A program made the position numbers and the translations under genes. A model generated the notes under the pieces. It had not been told where the DNA came from, ran no database searches, and was given only the letters and a program-made list of their open reading frames with translations. This document shows, one piece after another, positions 34,908 to 42,777 of a DNA stretch of 64,000 nucleotides; within the stretch, counting starts at the first letter, position 1, and each line of letters opens with the position of its first letter. Origin of the DNA: PALSA-278 sp963760285 (lineage in GTDB: Bacteria; Acidobacteriota; Terriglobia; Acidiferrales; UBA7541). Location: the NCBI GenBank assembly GCA_963760285.1, contig CAVXCI010000004.1:62001-126000 (forward strand), in the 5' to 3' direction.

Positions 34908-35312
34908 ATGAATGGAAATTCAATCAAGTTACGACGGCTGCTTCTGGTTTTGGGTTCGCTGGCCCTCAGCGCATCGCTGATGGCCGCAACAGGGCTCCGG
35001 CAACAAGACGCCCAGCAGCCTGCGCCAGACAACACGAAAACAAACCAGGACCAGGCGCCCCCTACCGCGGATCAGCAGAAGATGAACTCATCGGACCGCG
35101 CCATCACGCGGAAGATTCGAAAAGCAATCCACGCGGATCAGAATCTCTCCACCTACGCGCACAACATCAAAATCATCACGCAAGATGGCAAAGTCACCCT
35201 CCGTGGGCCGGTGCGGTCCGAGGACGAGAAGAGCAACCTGGAAGCCAAGGCTGTGAGCGTGGCCGGGCAGGACAACGTGACCAATGAACTCGAAGTCGCG
35301 CCATCGAAATAA
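34908..35312 (+). CDS. Periplasmic BON-domain protein
   Basis: A 134-residue exported protein: signal peptide LLLVLGSLALSASLMAATG, a Gln/Pro/Asn-rich linker (QQDAQQPAPDNTKTNQDQAP), then one BON domain (DRAITRKIRKAIHADQNLS, IKIITQDGKVTLRGPVRSED, VAGQDNVTNELEV). BON (OsmY/nodulation) domains bind phospholipid or outer-membrane partners and often respond to osmotic or envelope stress. AAGGAGG lies upstream. It is followed by a stress-type membrane protein 45 bases on. Confidence 0.88.
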   Translation: MNGNSIKLRRLLLVLGSLALSASLMAATGLRQQDAQQPAPDNTKTNQDQAPPTADQQKMNSSDRAITRKIRKAIHADQNLSTYAHNIKIITQDGKVTLRGPVRSEDEKSNLEAKAVSVAGQDNVTNELEVAPSK

Positions 35313-35357
35313 TCAAACAGAAGCCGAATCCAATTTGAACTCAAAGGAGAAATGCAA

Positions 35358-35930
35358 ATGTCAGGGAAAAAAGTAGGAGTATTTGGAATCTATTCAACTC
35401 GTACCGCCGTCGAAAACGCGGCGGATTCACTCGTGAAGATGGGTTTTCCGACTTCCGATATTTCCGTGCTGTTGCCGGAGAGTCTTGACGGGCCCAAAGA
35501 CATGGGAACAGAGAAGGCCACAAAAGCACCCGAGGGGGCAGCAGCAGGCGTGACCGCCGGAGGCGTAATTGGCGGCACACTTGGCGTTCTGGCGGGCATC
35601 GGCCTGTTGGCAATCCCCGGCTTGGGACCATTCATCGCCGCAGGACCGATTATGGCCGGGCTGGCGGGACTGGGCGTTGGAGGAGCAGTAGGCGGGGTTA
35701 CCGGCGCCTTTATCGGCATGGGTATTCCCGAATTCGAAGCCAAGCGATACGAAGGGCGCCTGAGGAAGGGCGGAATTCTCCTCTCGGTGCATTGCGATAC
35801 GGCAGAGGAGATCAAACGTGCCAAGGACGTTCTGACACGCACCGGCGGCGAAGATGTTTCCTCCACAGGTGAATCCTCCGTGGATACCAAGAATACAGAT
35901 CGTGACGTGGTCCATACGGCCGCACGCTGA
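35358..35930 (+). CDS. General-stress-17M-like protein with glycine-zipper segment
   Basis: A 190-residue protein: an N-terminal YflT/GSP17M-like alpha-beta part (KKVGVFGIYSTRTAVENAAD, FPTSDISVLLPES), a long Gly/Ala membrane-like region (GAAAGVTAGGVIGGTLGVLAG, IPGLGPFIAAGPIMAGLAGL), then KGGILLSVHCDTAEEIKRAK and a polar tail. ATG 35358 is preferred to 35352 because AAAGGAGA lies at a better distance. Probable envelope stress protein; forms a pair with the BON gene. Confidence 0.75.
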   Translation: MSGKKVGVFGIYSTRTAVENAADSLVKMGFPTSDISVLLPESLDGPKDMGTEKATKAPEGAAAGVTAGGVIGGTLGVLAGIGLLAIPGLGPFIAAGPIMAGLAGLGVGGAVGGVTGAFIGMGIPEFEAKRYEGRLRKGGILLSVHCDTAEEIKRAKDVLTRTGGEDVSSTGESSVDTKNTDRDVVHTAAR

Positions 35931-35946
35931 ATTGTTTAATCCCGCG

Positions 35947-35980
35947 GGAGGAAGCCTATTCCAGGCTTCCTCCTCTTCTT
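35947..35980 (+). terminator. Rho-independent terminator after the stress pair
   Basis: GGAGGAAGCCT (35947-35957) pairs with AGGCTTCCTCC (35963-35973) around a 5-base loop, followed by TCTTCTT. It ends the BON/GSP17M transcript. Confidence 0.75.
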
Positions 35981-36088
35981 CCCGAACCTCATACAACCCT
36001 GTACGGATTTCCCTGGCCAAGCCCGTCCCGCGAGCGGAACTTCCCTGCCTCAATGCACGTAGTGTATAGAGGAAGCATGGAGGGATGA

Positions 36089-36703
36089 ATGAAAATGCAA
36101 AGCGCGGCCCAGCATGAAGGCCAGAGGACAAAGCTAAGGTGGAACGCAATTGGCGCGGCGATGGCGCTGGGATTGCTGCTGGCGGCGGGTCCGTTGATGG
36201 CGCAAGGCCAGCAGGACCAGAATTCCAATGCCACAGGCTCAGACAAGGGCGGCCATAGCATCGGGTTTATCGCCAGCGACCGGGCAACAGAAGGCGATGT
36301 GGGATTGCCCTTATATCCGGGATCGCGTCCGCACAAGGACAAAGACAACGACAGCCCCGCCGCGCAGCTCGGCCTGTGGGGCGGTGATTCAGGATTCAAA
36401 TTGGCGGTGCGGAAGGAAGAGGTCAATGATTCGCCTGATAAGGTGAAAATGTTTTACGCGAAGGCGCTGGCGAAGTACGGGAAAGTGCTGAATTGCAGCA
36501 ATCCGCCTGCCGCGGCGAGCGAGAAGGATAAGAGCAAACCGTCCAGGGAGCTGACCTGCGATGACGAAAAACCGGATAGCGGCGAGGTGCTGCTGAAATC
36601 GGGAACGAAAGAAAAGCAGCATCTGGTGGGGATCACGCCCAATGGAAGCGGAAGCGTGTACCAGTTGGTTTATCTCGAAGCCAAAGGGCTAGACAGCAAG
36701 TAG
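36089..36703 (+). CDS. Secreted acidobacterial hypothetical protein
   Basis: A 204-residue protein with a slightly internal signal peptide (AIGAAMALGLLLAAGPLMAQG). The mature part carries GLPLYPGSRPHKDKDNDSPA, FKLAVRKEEVNDSPDKVKMF and YAKALAKYGKVLNC, typical of a family seen in acidobacteria that has no name I can recall; two Cys may form a disulfide (VLNC, ELTC). Function unknown. Confidence 0.7.
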   Translation: MKMQSAAQHEGQRTKLRWNAIGAAMALGLLLAAGPLMAQGQQDQNSNATGSDKGGHSIGFIASDRATEGDVGLPLYPGSRPHKDKDNDSPAAQLGLWGGDSGFKLAVRKEEVNDSPDKVKMFYAKALAKYGKVLNCSNPPAAASEKDKSKPSRELTCDDEKPDSGEVLLKSGTKEKQHLVGITPNGSGSVYQLVYLEAKGLDSK

Positions 36704-36774
36704 AGAAGAACTGGACGCGGCCGTCACCGGAACGACGCGTCAGACTGCGTTGAATTGCCGCCCGGGCACGGGAA

Positions 36775-38112
36775 TCAAGTGCAGGGCTTGTCCGATGAGC
36801 CAGGAGAACTGGCGGAGCGAGCTTCCGAATCCAGCTCCGGAGGAAGCGGCCCGGTGATGAGGCGCGCGCCGCGGCTGAAGGTGAGATATTGGAACGCCCA
36901 GTGAATAAAAACAATCACCCGGTTCTGAAATTCCACAATGTACATCAAGTGAACAAACAGCCAAACAAGCCAGGCGGGCCATCCCCAAAGATGTAAGCCG
37001 AAAATATCGGCCACCGCGGCGGCGCGGCCGATAACCGCCAGACTTCCCTTGTCAAAATAACGGAACGGCCGCGCGGCTTGTCCTTTCAGCCGTCGGGCGA
37101 TAACTCGCGCCACGTAGCTTCCTTCCTGCATCGCCACGGGGGCCAGTCCGGGCAGCGGCTTGCCGTCGCGTCCATTTAGCAGCGCCAAATCGCCAACCAC
37201 AAAAATTTCCGGATGGCCGGGGATGGTGAGATCAGCATTCACCTTGAAGCGGCCACGATTATCGTTTTGCGTCTGGAGGCGCGCCGCAAGGGTGCGCGCG
37301 AAAGCCGGCGCATCAATGCCGCCGGCCCAGAGAATGGTCTTCGAGGGGATGTGGCCTACGCCCGCGGAGCTTTCGGTGGACACTCCTTCCGGCCCGATGG
37401 CCGTCACTTTGATGCCGGTGTGAATCTCCACGAACATTCGCTTCAATGCCTGCACTGCTCTGGCGGAAAGATCCTCCGGATAGGTGGGAAGAATGCGATT
37501 GGCGCCGTCCATCAGGATGATGCGCGCGTCCTGGGGACGGATGTCGCGAAAATCATGGCGCAGGGTTTGGTGGGAAATTTCGGCCAGCGCGCCGGCCAGT
37601 TCCACTCCCGTGGTGCCCGCGCCAACGATGACGAAGTTAAGCCAGGCGGCGCGCTCGCCGGGATCGGAAGCGCGTTCAGCTTCCTCGAAGGCCAGGAAAA
37701 TCTTCTGGCGAATCAGCAGGGCCTGCTCGAGACCCTTCAGACTGGGCGCCCACTCCCTCCACTGGTCGTTGCCAAAGTAAAAGGTTTCCGAGCCGGTGGC
37801 GACAATCAGCGAATCGTATTCGATGCAGGCGCCATCCCCGAGGAGCACGCGCCGGGATTCCGGATTGATGTCCACGGCATCGCCCAGAAGCACGCGCACA
37901 TTCCTGCGGCGGCTGAAAATGGATCGCAAAGGCGCGGCGATTTCTCCGGGAGAAAGCGAGCCGGTGGCCACCTGATAGAGAAGCGGCTGGAACAGATGAA
38001 AATTCCGGCGGTCAATAAGAGTGACGTCCACCGGCGCCGACTTGAAAGCCAGGCCGGCGGCGAGGCCGCCAAATCCACCGCCAAGAATCAGGACCCTGTG
38101 TTGACCGGCCAT
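36775..38112 (-). CDS. Type II NADH dehydrogenase-like FAD oxidoreductase
   Basis: A 445-residue flavoprotein: N-terminal FAD dinucleotide fold VLILGGGFGGLAAG, LFQPLLYQVATGSLSPG, second NAD(P) fold FVIVGAGTTGVELAGALAE, KTILWAGGIDAPAFA, FAD-binding IFVVGDLALL and APVAMQEGSYVA; C-terminal amphipathic helix (LVWLFVHLMYIVEFQNRVIV) for membrane docking. It oxidises NADH and reduces quinone without pumping protons. Start 38112 is set by GGGAGG and the fold. Divergent from the molybdate regulator. Confidence 0.9.
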   Translation of the reverse strand: MAGQHRVLILGGGFGGLAAGLAFKSAPVDVTLIDRRNFHLFQPLLYQVATGSLSPGEIAAPLRSIFSRRRNVRVLLGDAVDINPESRRVLLGDGACIEYDSLIVATGSETFYFGNDQWREWAPSLKGLEQALLIRQKIFLAFEEAERASDPGERAAWLNFVIVGAGTTGVELAGALAEISHQTLRHDFRDIRPQDARIILMDGANRILPTYPEDLSARAVQALKRMFVEIHTGIKVTAIGPEGVSTESSAGVGHIPSKTILWAGGIDAPAFARTLAARLQTQNDNRGRFKVNADLTIPGHPEIFVVGDLALLNGRDGKPLPGLAPVAMQEGSYVARVIARRLKGQAARPFRYFDKGSLAVIGRAAAVADIFGLHLWGWPAWLVWLFVHLMYIVEFQNRVIVFIHWAFQYLTFSRGARLITGPLPPELDSEARSASSPGSSDKPCT

Positions 38113-38185
38113 GAAGCCTCCCTTTTGACCATAACAGATGCCGTTCGCCGGGAGAATTCGCCAAGGCTCGGATCCTAAACATCTG

Positions 38186-38204
38186 AAATCGTATAAAATC
38201 GTAT
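38186..38204 (+). promoter_or_regulatory. Direct-repeat operator candidate before the Mo regulator
   Basis: AAATCGTAT occurs twice (38186-38194, 38196-38204) exactly ten bases apart, one helical turn. It overlaps a TATAAA-like -10 and lies 46 bases before the regulator start, so binding would block transcription. Autoregulation by the HTH-Mop protein is inferred. Confidence 0.45.
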
Positions 38205-38250
38205 TTACAGCTGGCGGACAAACGTCTAGAATCGCGGCGCGGGAGGAAAC

Positions 38251-38664
38251 ATGGGCCAGTCCAGGGAAATGATGCGTCCACGCGAGGCCGCCGAGGCGCT
38301 GGGAGTCAGCTATCCCACGCTGAAACAGTGGATTTACCACAAAAAAATCAAAACCGTGCAGACCGCCGGCGGGCATCACCGCGTCCCCATGTCGGAGGTG
38401 GAGCGTTTTCTGCCCCGCCGCAAAGACGAAGACGCCGCCGCGTCGCGAAAGAATTTCCGGCGCGTCAGCGGGCGAAATCAATTGATCTCCAAGGTGGTGG
38501 AAGTGCGGATCGAGGGCCTGATGGCGCAGGTGAAGCTCTCCATCGGCGGCCAGCGGATTACGGCGATTATCACCGCGGAGGCAGCACGGGAACTGCACCT
38601 GGAGAAAGGCAACACCGTGGCGGCATTGGTGAAGGCCACGGAAGTGATGATTCTGCGCGTGTGA
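38251..38664 (+). CDS. HTH-Mop (TOBE) molybdate-responsive regulator
   Basis: A 137-residue protein: MerR/excisionase-type HTH (RPREAAEALGVSYPTLKQWI, GGHHRVPMSEVERFLPRR) then a single Mop/TOBE domain (NQLISKVVEVRIEGLMAQVK, LEKGNTVAALVKATEVMIL) that binds molybdate or tungstate. It differs from ModE in having an excisionase-like HTH and one Mop unit. It lies directly upstream of the uptake genes and likely controls them. Confidence 0.88.
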   Translation: MGQSREMMRPREAAEALGVSYPTLKQWIYHKKIKTVQTAGGHHRVPMSEVERFLPRRKDEDAAASRKNFRRVSGRNQLISKVVEVRIEGLMAQVKLSIGGQRITAIITAEAARELHLEKGNTVAALVKATEVMILRV

Positions 38665-38699
38665 GCGCCAATGAATATCAGCAAAGGATGCAGGTAAAA

Positions 38700-39713
38700 A
38701 TGCGAATACAAATTCCATCCACGTGGCGCAACTTCCCCGCCCTGCCGGTGGCGATTGCTTTAGCACTCATGATCCTGACGGGTGTGGCCGGAACGCAGCC
38801 ACGGGCGGCGGATAAGAAGACTGTCTCCGTCCTCTATGCGGGTTCGCTGACCGCAGTGATGGAGAAACAGGTTGGCCCGGCATTTACGCAGAAGACCAGC
38901 TACGCGTATCAGGGCGAAGGACAGGGCTCAACCGGCGCGGCCAACATGATGCGCGACGGATTGCGCAAGCCGGACGTTTTCATCAGCGCGGATCCCGCCG
39001 TGAACGAGAAAATCCTGATGGGCGCGGCGAATCATAACCTGGTGCGGTGGTATTTGACATTTGCCTCCGCTGAACTTGTGGTGGGATTCAACCCCCGGAG
39101 CAAGTTCGCACCAGCCTTCGAAGAGGCGCAAGCCGGCCATCGAACCTGGTATGAAGTGCTGGCATTACCCGGCGTAAAGCTGGGCCGCACGGATCCCGAT
39201 TTGGATCCCAAGGGTTACCGCACGCTTTTTCTGTTTTCACTGGCGGAAAAGTACTACCACAAGGGCGGCCTGGTGGCCCTGCTGGGCGGGCCGCACAATC
39301 CGGCGCAGATTTTCCCGGAACCGGAGCTGCTGGCGCGGCTGGAAGCCGGCCAGGTGGACGCCGCGATTTTTTACAAACACGAAGTGCTGGCGCACGGGCT
39401 GCCGTATATCAGTTTGCCGCCGGAGTTGAATCAGGGCGACCCGGCGCTGGCAGCCCTGTACGCAAAACAGGTCTATATGACGCAGAAAGGCGTGACCGTC
39501 CACGGAACTCCCATTCTGTTTACCGTCACCGTTCCCACCGCGGCGGCCGATGAGGAAGGCGCGGTGACACTCGTAAAATTTCTGGTTTCCCCGGACGGGC
39601 GCAGGATTTTCGCCAAAGCGGGATTCGGCAGCGTACCAGTGAAAGCGGGCGGTGACATGGCGGACATTCCCGCGGCGCTGCGAAAAATGGTGGAAGGACC
39701 GTACAAGCCGTGA
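38700..39713 (+). CDS. Molybdate/tungstate-binding periplasmic protein
   Basis: A 337-residue exported solute-binding protein: signal region FPALPVAIALALMILTGVAG, then VSVLYAGSLTAVMEKQVGP (oxyanion-binding Ser), GEGQGSTGAANMMRDGLRKP, FISADPAVNEKIL, LGRTDPDLDPKGYRTLFLFS and VDAAIFYKHEVLAHG. These match the ModA/WtpA group. An in-frame ATG at 38688 is an equal alternative start. The end overlaps the permease start by GTGA. Confidence 0.88.
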   Translation: MRIQIPSTWRNFPALPVAIALALMILTGVAGTQPRAADKKTVSVLYAGSLTAVMEKQVGPAFTQKTSYAYQGEGQGSTGAANMMRDGLRKPDVFISADPAVNEKILMGAANHNLVRWYLTFASAELVVGFNPRSKFAPAFEEAQAGHRTWYEVLALPGVKLGRTDPDLDPKGYRTLFLFSLAEKYYHKGGLVALLGGPHNPAQIFPEPELLARLEAGQVDAAIFYKHEVLAHGLPYISLPPELNQGDPALAALYAKQVYMTQKGVTVHGTPILFTVTVPTAAADEEGAVTLVKFLVSPDGRRIFAKAGFGSVPVKAGGDMADIPAALRKMVEGPYKP

Positions 39714-40528
39714 CGTGGAAGAAATGCCCGGCGCTGTTAATCTTTGGAGTGCTGGGCGGCGTTCTGCTACTCGAGTTAATCTTGCCGCTCCTGAATCTGC
39801 TGGGCCAGGTGCGCTGGTCTGAAATTCAGGACGCACTGGCGGACGGTGGAACGCGAGACGCCATCCGCGTGTCGTTGGAAAGTTCCGCGATCGCCACGGC
39901 TTTGATGAGTGTTTTGGGAATTCCGCTGGCCTACGTGCTGTCGCATGCCGGACGGGGCTGGCGGCGTGTCTGCCTGGCGCTGATTCTTCTGCCGTTGGTG
40001 TTGCCTCCATTAGTGGGCGGCGTGCTACTGCTCCTGCTCTTTGGGCCATATGGCCTGGTGGGGCGAATTTTCGCCGCCGGTGGAATTTCGCTGACGTCCA
40101 ACCTGGCGGGCATTGTGCTGGCGCAGATTTTCGCGTCGGCACCGTTTCTGGTGATCGCTTCCTATTCCGCGTTCCGTGGCGTTGATTCCCGGCTGGGACA
40201 GGCGGCCGCGATATTGGGCGATTCCCCGTGGCAGGTTTTTTGGAGGATCTCCCTGCCGTTGGCGTGGCCGGGAATCGCCGCGGGAGTCGCGCTGGGGTGG
40301 ATTCGGGCGCTGGGTGAATTTGGAGCCACGTTGGTAATGGCCTATACGCCGCATACGGTGCCCATCTATTTGTGGGTGCGGTTTCAGACCGAGGGCCTGC
40401 GAGGAGCATTCCCACTGGCGCTGTTTCTGCTGATTACGGCCGTGGTGGCGTTGAGCGCCGCGTATCTATTGGAGCGGTTGCGCGGCGAACAATTCGGCAA
40501 CACGCTTCGCAACGCACTGGACGGCTGA
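39710..40528 (+). CDS. modB: Molybdate/tungstate ABC transporter permease
   Basis: A 272-residue inner-membrane permease with about six helices and the EAA loop ILGDSPWQVFWRISLPLAWP that docks on the ATPase. GTG start at 39710, four-base overlap with the binding protein gene. It forms the channel of the importer. WtpB is the alternative name if tungstate is preferred. Confidence 0.88.
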   Translation: MTWKKCPALLIFGVLGGVLLLELILPLLNLLGQVRWSEIQDALADGGTRDAIRVSLESSAIATALMSVLGIPLAYVLSHAGRGWRRVCLALILLPLVLPPLVGGVLLLLLFGPYGLVGRIFAAGGISLTSNLAGIVLAQIFASAPFLVIASYSAFRGVDSRLGQAAAILGDSPWQVFWRISLPLAWPGIAAGVALGWIRALGEFGATLVMAYTPHTVPIYLWVRFQTEGLRGAFPLALFLLITAVVALSAAYLLERLRGEQFGNTLRNALDG

Positions 40529-40565
40529 TGCAGGATCCGTCTTCCTCAACACGTTATTCCCTCCC

Positions 40566-41714
40566 ATGACCAGTCGCCCAGCGGGGAAATCCGAAGAAAA
40601 CAACATGCTGGCGGTTCGCCTGAGAAAAACGCACCGCGAGCGCGGCGCGGCTGTTTTTACCCTGGACGCCAGTTTTTTCGCGCCGCCGGGCGTCACCATT
40701 CTCTTCGGCGCTTCCGGAGCGGGCAAAACCACGCTGCTGCAGTGCATCGCGGGATTAACGGAGCCGGATTCAGGCCGCATCACGGCCGGCGGTACAATTC
40801 TTTTCGATGCGGAGCAGCGAATCTCATTGGAGCCAGCGGAGCGAAACCTGGGATTTGTATTTCAGGACCTGGCGCTGTTCCCTCACCTGACGGTGGGGGA
40901 AAATGCCATGTATGGCCTGCGGAGAATGGATACATCGGCGCGGGAAACGCGTGCGCGGCAAATGCTGGAATCGTTCCGCATCGCCCATCTGGAACACCGA
41001 AAACCGCGCGAAACTTCCGGCGGTGAGCAGCGCCGCGTGGCGCTGGCGCGGTCGCTGGTGACCGAACCTCGCGCTTTGCTGCTGGATGAACCGCTGGCGT
41101 CATTGGACGCGGAAGTGAAAGCTGGAATCATGGACGACCTTCGTGCGTGGAACACCGCGCGCGGAATTCCTATCCTTTATGTAACCCACGATCGCGAAGA
41201 AGCGCTGGCGCTGGGCGAGAGGATGATCGTGATGGAGCGCGGGCGCATCGTGGCGGAAGGCGCGCCATCGGACGTGCTCGGCTCGCCGCAACGCGAGAGC
41301 GTGGCCCGTCTCACCGGATTTGAGAATATTTTTGACGTGGAACTCATCGCGGTGAACGAAGCCAACGGCACCATGACCTGCCGTCTGGGCGGGGAAAATG
41401 TGGCGCTGGAAATACCATTGACGCGGATTTCGCGAGGACAGCGGACACGAGTGGCCATCCGCGCGGGCGACATTCTTCTGGCCGGGGCGCGTCCGGAAAA
41501 GCTGAGCGCGCGCAACGTGATCCCCGGACGCGTGGTCGAAGTGACTCGCGTGGGAGCTCGCGTAACGGTGACGGTGGACTGCGGCGCCAGGTTTACAGTC
41601 CACGTTACGCCCGGAGCGGCGGAATCGCTGAACCTGTGCGCGGGAAGCGAAGTCTGGCTGATCGTAAAAAGTTACTCCTGCCATTTGGTCACCGCCATAG
41701 CAGCCATGGACTGA
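40566..41714 (+). CDS. modC: Molybdate/tungstate ABC transporter ATPase
   Basis: A 382-residue ATPase: Walker A FGASGAGKTT, Q-loop GFVFQDLALFPHLTVGEN, signature ETSGGEQRRVALARSL, Walker B ALLLDEPLASLD, switch His LYVTHDREEALAL, then C-terminal TOBE domains (FRVIPGRVVEVTRVG-like region) as in ModC regulatory parts. It powers the importer. It is 37 bases downstream of the permease gene. Confidence 0.9.
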   Translation: MTSRPAGKSEENNMLAVRLRKTHRERGAAVFTLDASFFAPPGVTILFGASGAGKTTLLQCIAGLTEPDSGRITAGGTILFDAEQRISLEPAERNLGFVFQDLALFPHLTVGENAMYGLRRMDTSARETRARQMLESFRIAHLEHRKPRETSGGEQRRVALARSLVTEPRALLLDEPLASLDAEVKAGIMDDLRAWNTARGIPILYVTHDREEALALGERMIVMERGRIVAEGAPSDVLGSPQRESVARLTGFENIFDVELIAVNEANGTMTCRLGGENVALEIPLTRISRGQRTRVAIRAGDILLAGARPEKLSARNVIPGRVVEVTRVGARVTVTVDCGARFTVHVTPGAAESLNLCAGSEVWLIVKSYSCHLVTAIAAMD

Positions 41715-41845
41715 CTGACTATTTATCCGGCGTCCGCCTTGATTATTTCACCACGCGAATGAGGAATTGTTCTCATGGGAGTTTGCGGGCGGTATACTGC
41801 GGGCTTTCGCAACATTTGGTGAAGTGAAACCATGGGGAAATATTG

Positions 41846-42598
41846 ATGCGGGGCTTGGCGGGGAAAGGCGTCCTGATTACCGGCGGCGCCAGCGGAATCG
41901 GTGCAGCGACGGCGGCGCGCTTTTTGGAAGAAGGCGCGCAGGTTGTGGTAGTGGACCGCGACGCCCAGGCGGGCGCGCGCATAGCCGGCGAGCTCCCCGG
42001 GCTGCGTTCCGTTGTGCAGTGCGACGTGACCAGCAGGGCGGAAGTGGAGCAAGCGTTCGCGGAGAGCGTGAAGCTGATGGGCGGCGTGGACGTGGTGATC
42101 AACAATGCGGGAATCAGCATCCGGCACCGGTTTCTGGACATCACGCAGGAGGAATGGGAACGAGTGATGGCCGTCAACATGACGGGAATATTTCATGTGG
42201 CGCAAGCGGCCGCGCGGCACATGATGGGGCGCGGCAGCGGCGTGATTTTGAACACCGCTTCCACGAACGGCATCACCGGCTATCCGCTTTACGCCGACTA
42301 TAACGCCAGCAAGGCAGGTGTGATTGAACTCACGAAATCCATGGCGCTGGAGCTGGCGCCGAACGTGCGGGTGAACGCGGTAGCCCCGGGTTACGTCCTG
42401 ACGCCGATGCAGCGCGCGGAGTATTCCCCCCAAATGCTCGAAGAAGTAAACCGCAAGATTCCGCTGAAGCGTCACGCCAGGCCGGAGGAAGTGGCGGCGC
42501 TCTTTGCGTTCCTGGCGTCCGACGACGCGGCGTTTATCAGCGGGCAGGTTTACACCATTGACGGCGCGGAAACGGCCGGCGGACTGGCCAGCCGTTAG
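41846..42598 (+). CDS. Short-chain dehydrogenase/reductase
   Basis: A 250-residue classical SDR: cofactor motif ITGGASGIGAATAARF, NNAG (VVINNAGISIR), catalytic Ser in NTASTNGITG and Tyr-x3-Lys in DYNASKAG, and PGYVLTPM. The acidic residue after the second strand (VVVVDRDAQ) favours NAD(H). Oxidises or reduces an alcohol/ketone; substrate unknown. A TTG codon precedes the ATG chosen here. Confidence 0.9.
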   Translation: MRGLAGKGVLITGGASGIGAATAARFLEEGAQVVVVDRDAQAGARIAGELPGLRSVVQCDVTSRAEVEQAFAESVKLMGGVDVVINNAGISIRHRFLDITQEEWERVMAVNMTGIFHVAQAAARHMMGRGSGVILNTASTNGITGYPLYADYNASKAGVIELTKSMALELAPNVRVNAVAPGYVLTPMQRAEYSPQMLEEVNRKIPLKRHARPEEVAALFAFLASDDAAFISGQVYTIDGAETAGGLASR

Positions 42599-42732
42599 CG
42601 GGTTGTACGCTCAACGGGCGCGGACGGGCGAGAATTCGTCACCTTAGAAGAGACTCCGCGCCCGCGGGTCCAATAAACTTAAGTGGCGAAGAACCGGAAA
42701 TTATCCGCGCACAAACTTTAAGTTTCCAGCGC

Positions 42733-42738
42733 TATAAT
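42733..42738 (+). promoter_or_regulatory. TATAAT box before the secreted paralogue pair
   Basis: A perfect -10 lies 39 bases before the start codon; no clear -35 at 17 bases. The leader carries AGGAGGA. Confidence 0.45.
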
Positions 42739-42777
42739 GAAAAGCAGACAGTGTGGTCCAAATCAGGAGGAAGAATA

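Noticed and set aside
36775..38766. A 663-residue version of the NADH dehydrogenase-like protein
   Set aside because: The extra 218 N-terminal codons have no coding character, overlap the divergent HTH-Mop gene and lack the signal expected; the FAD motif begins right after ATG 38112.
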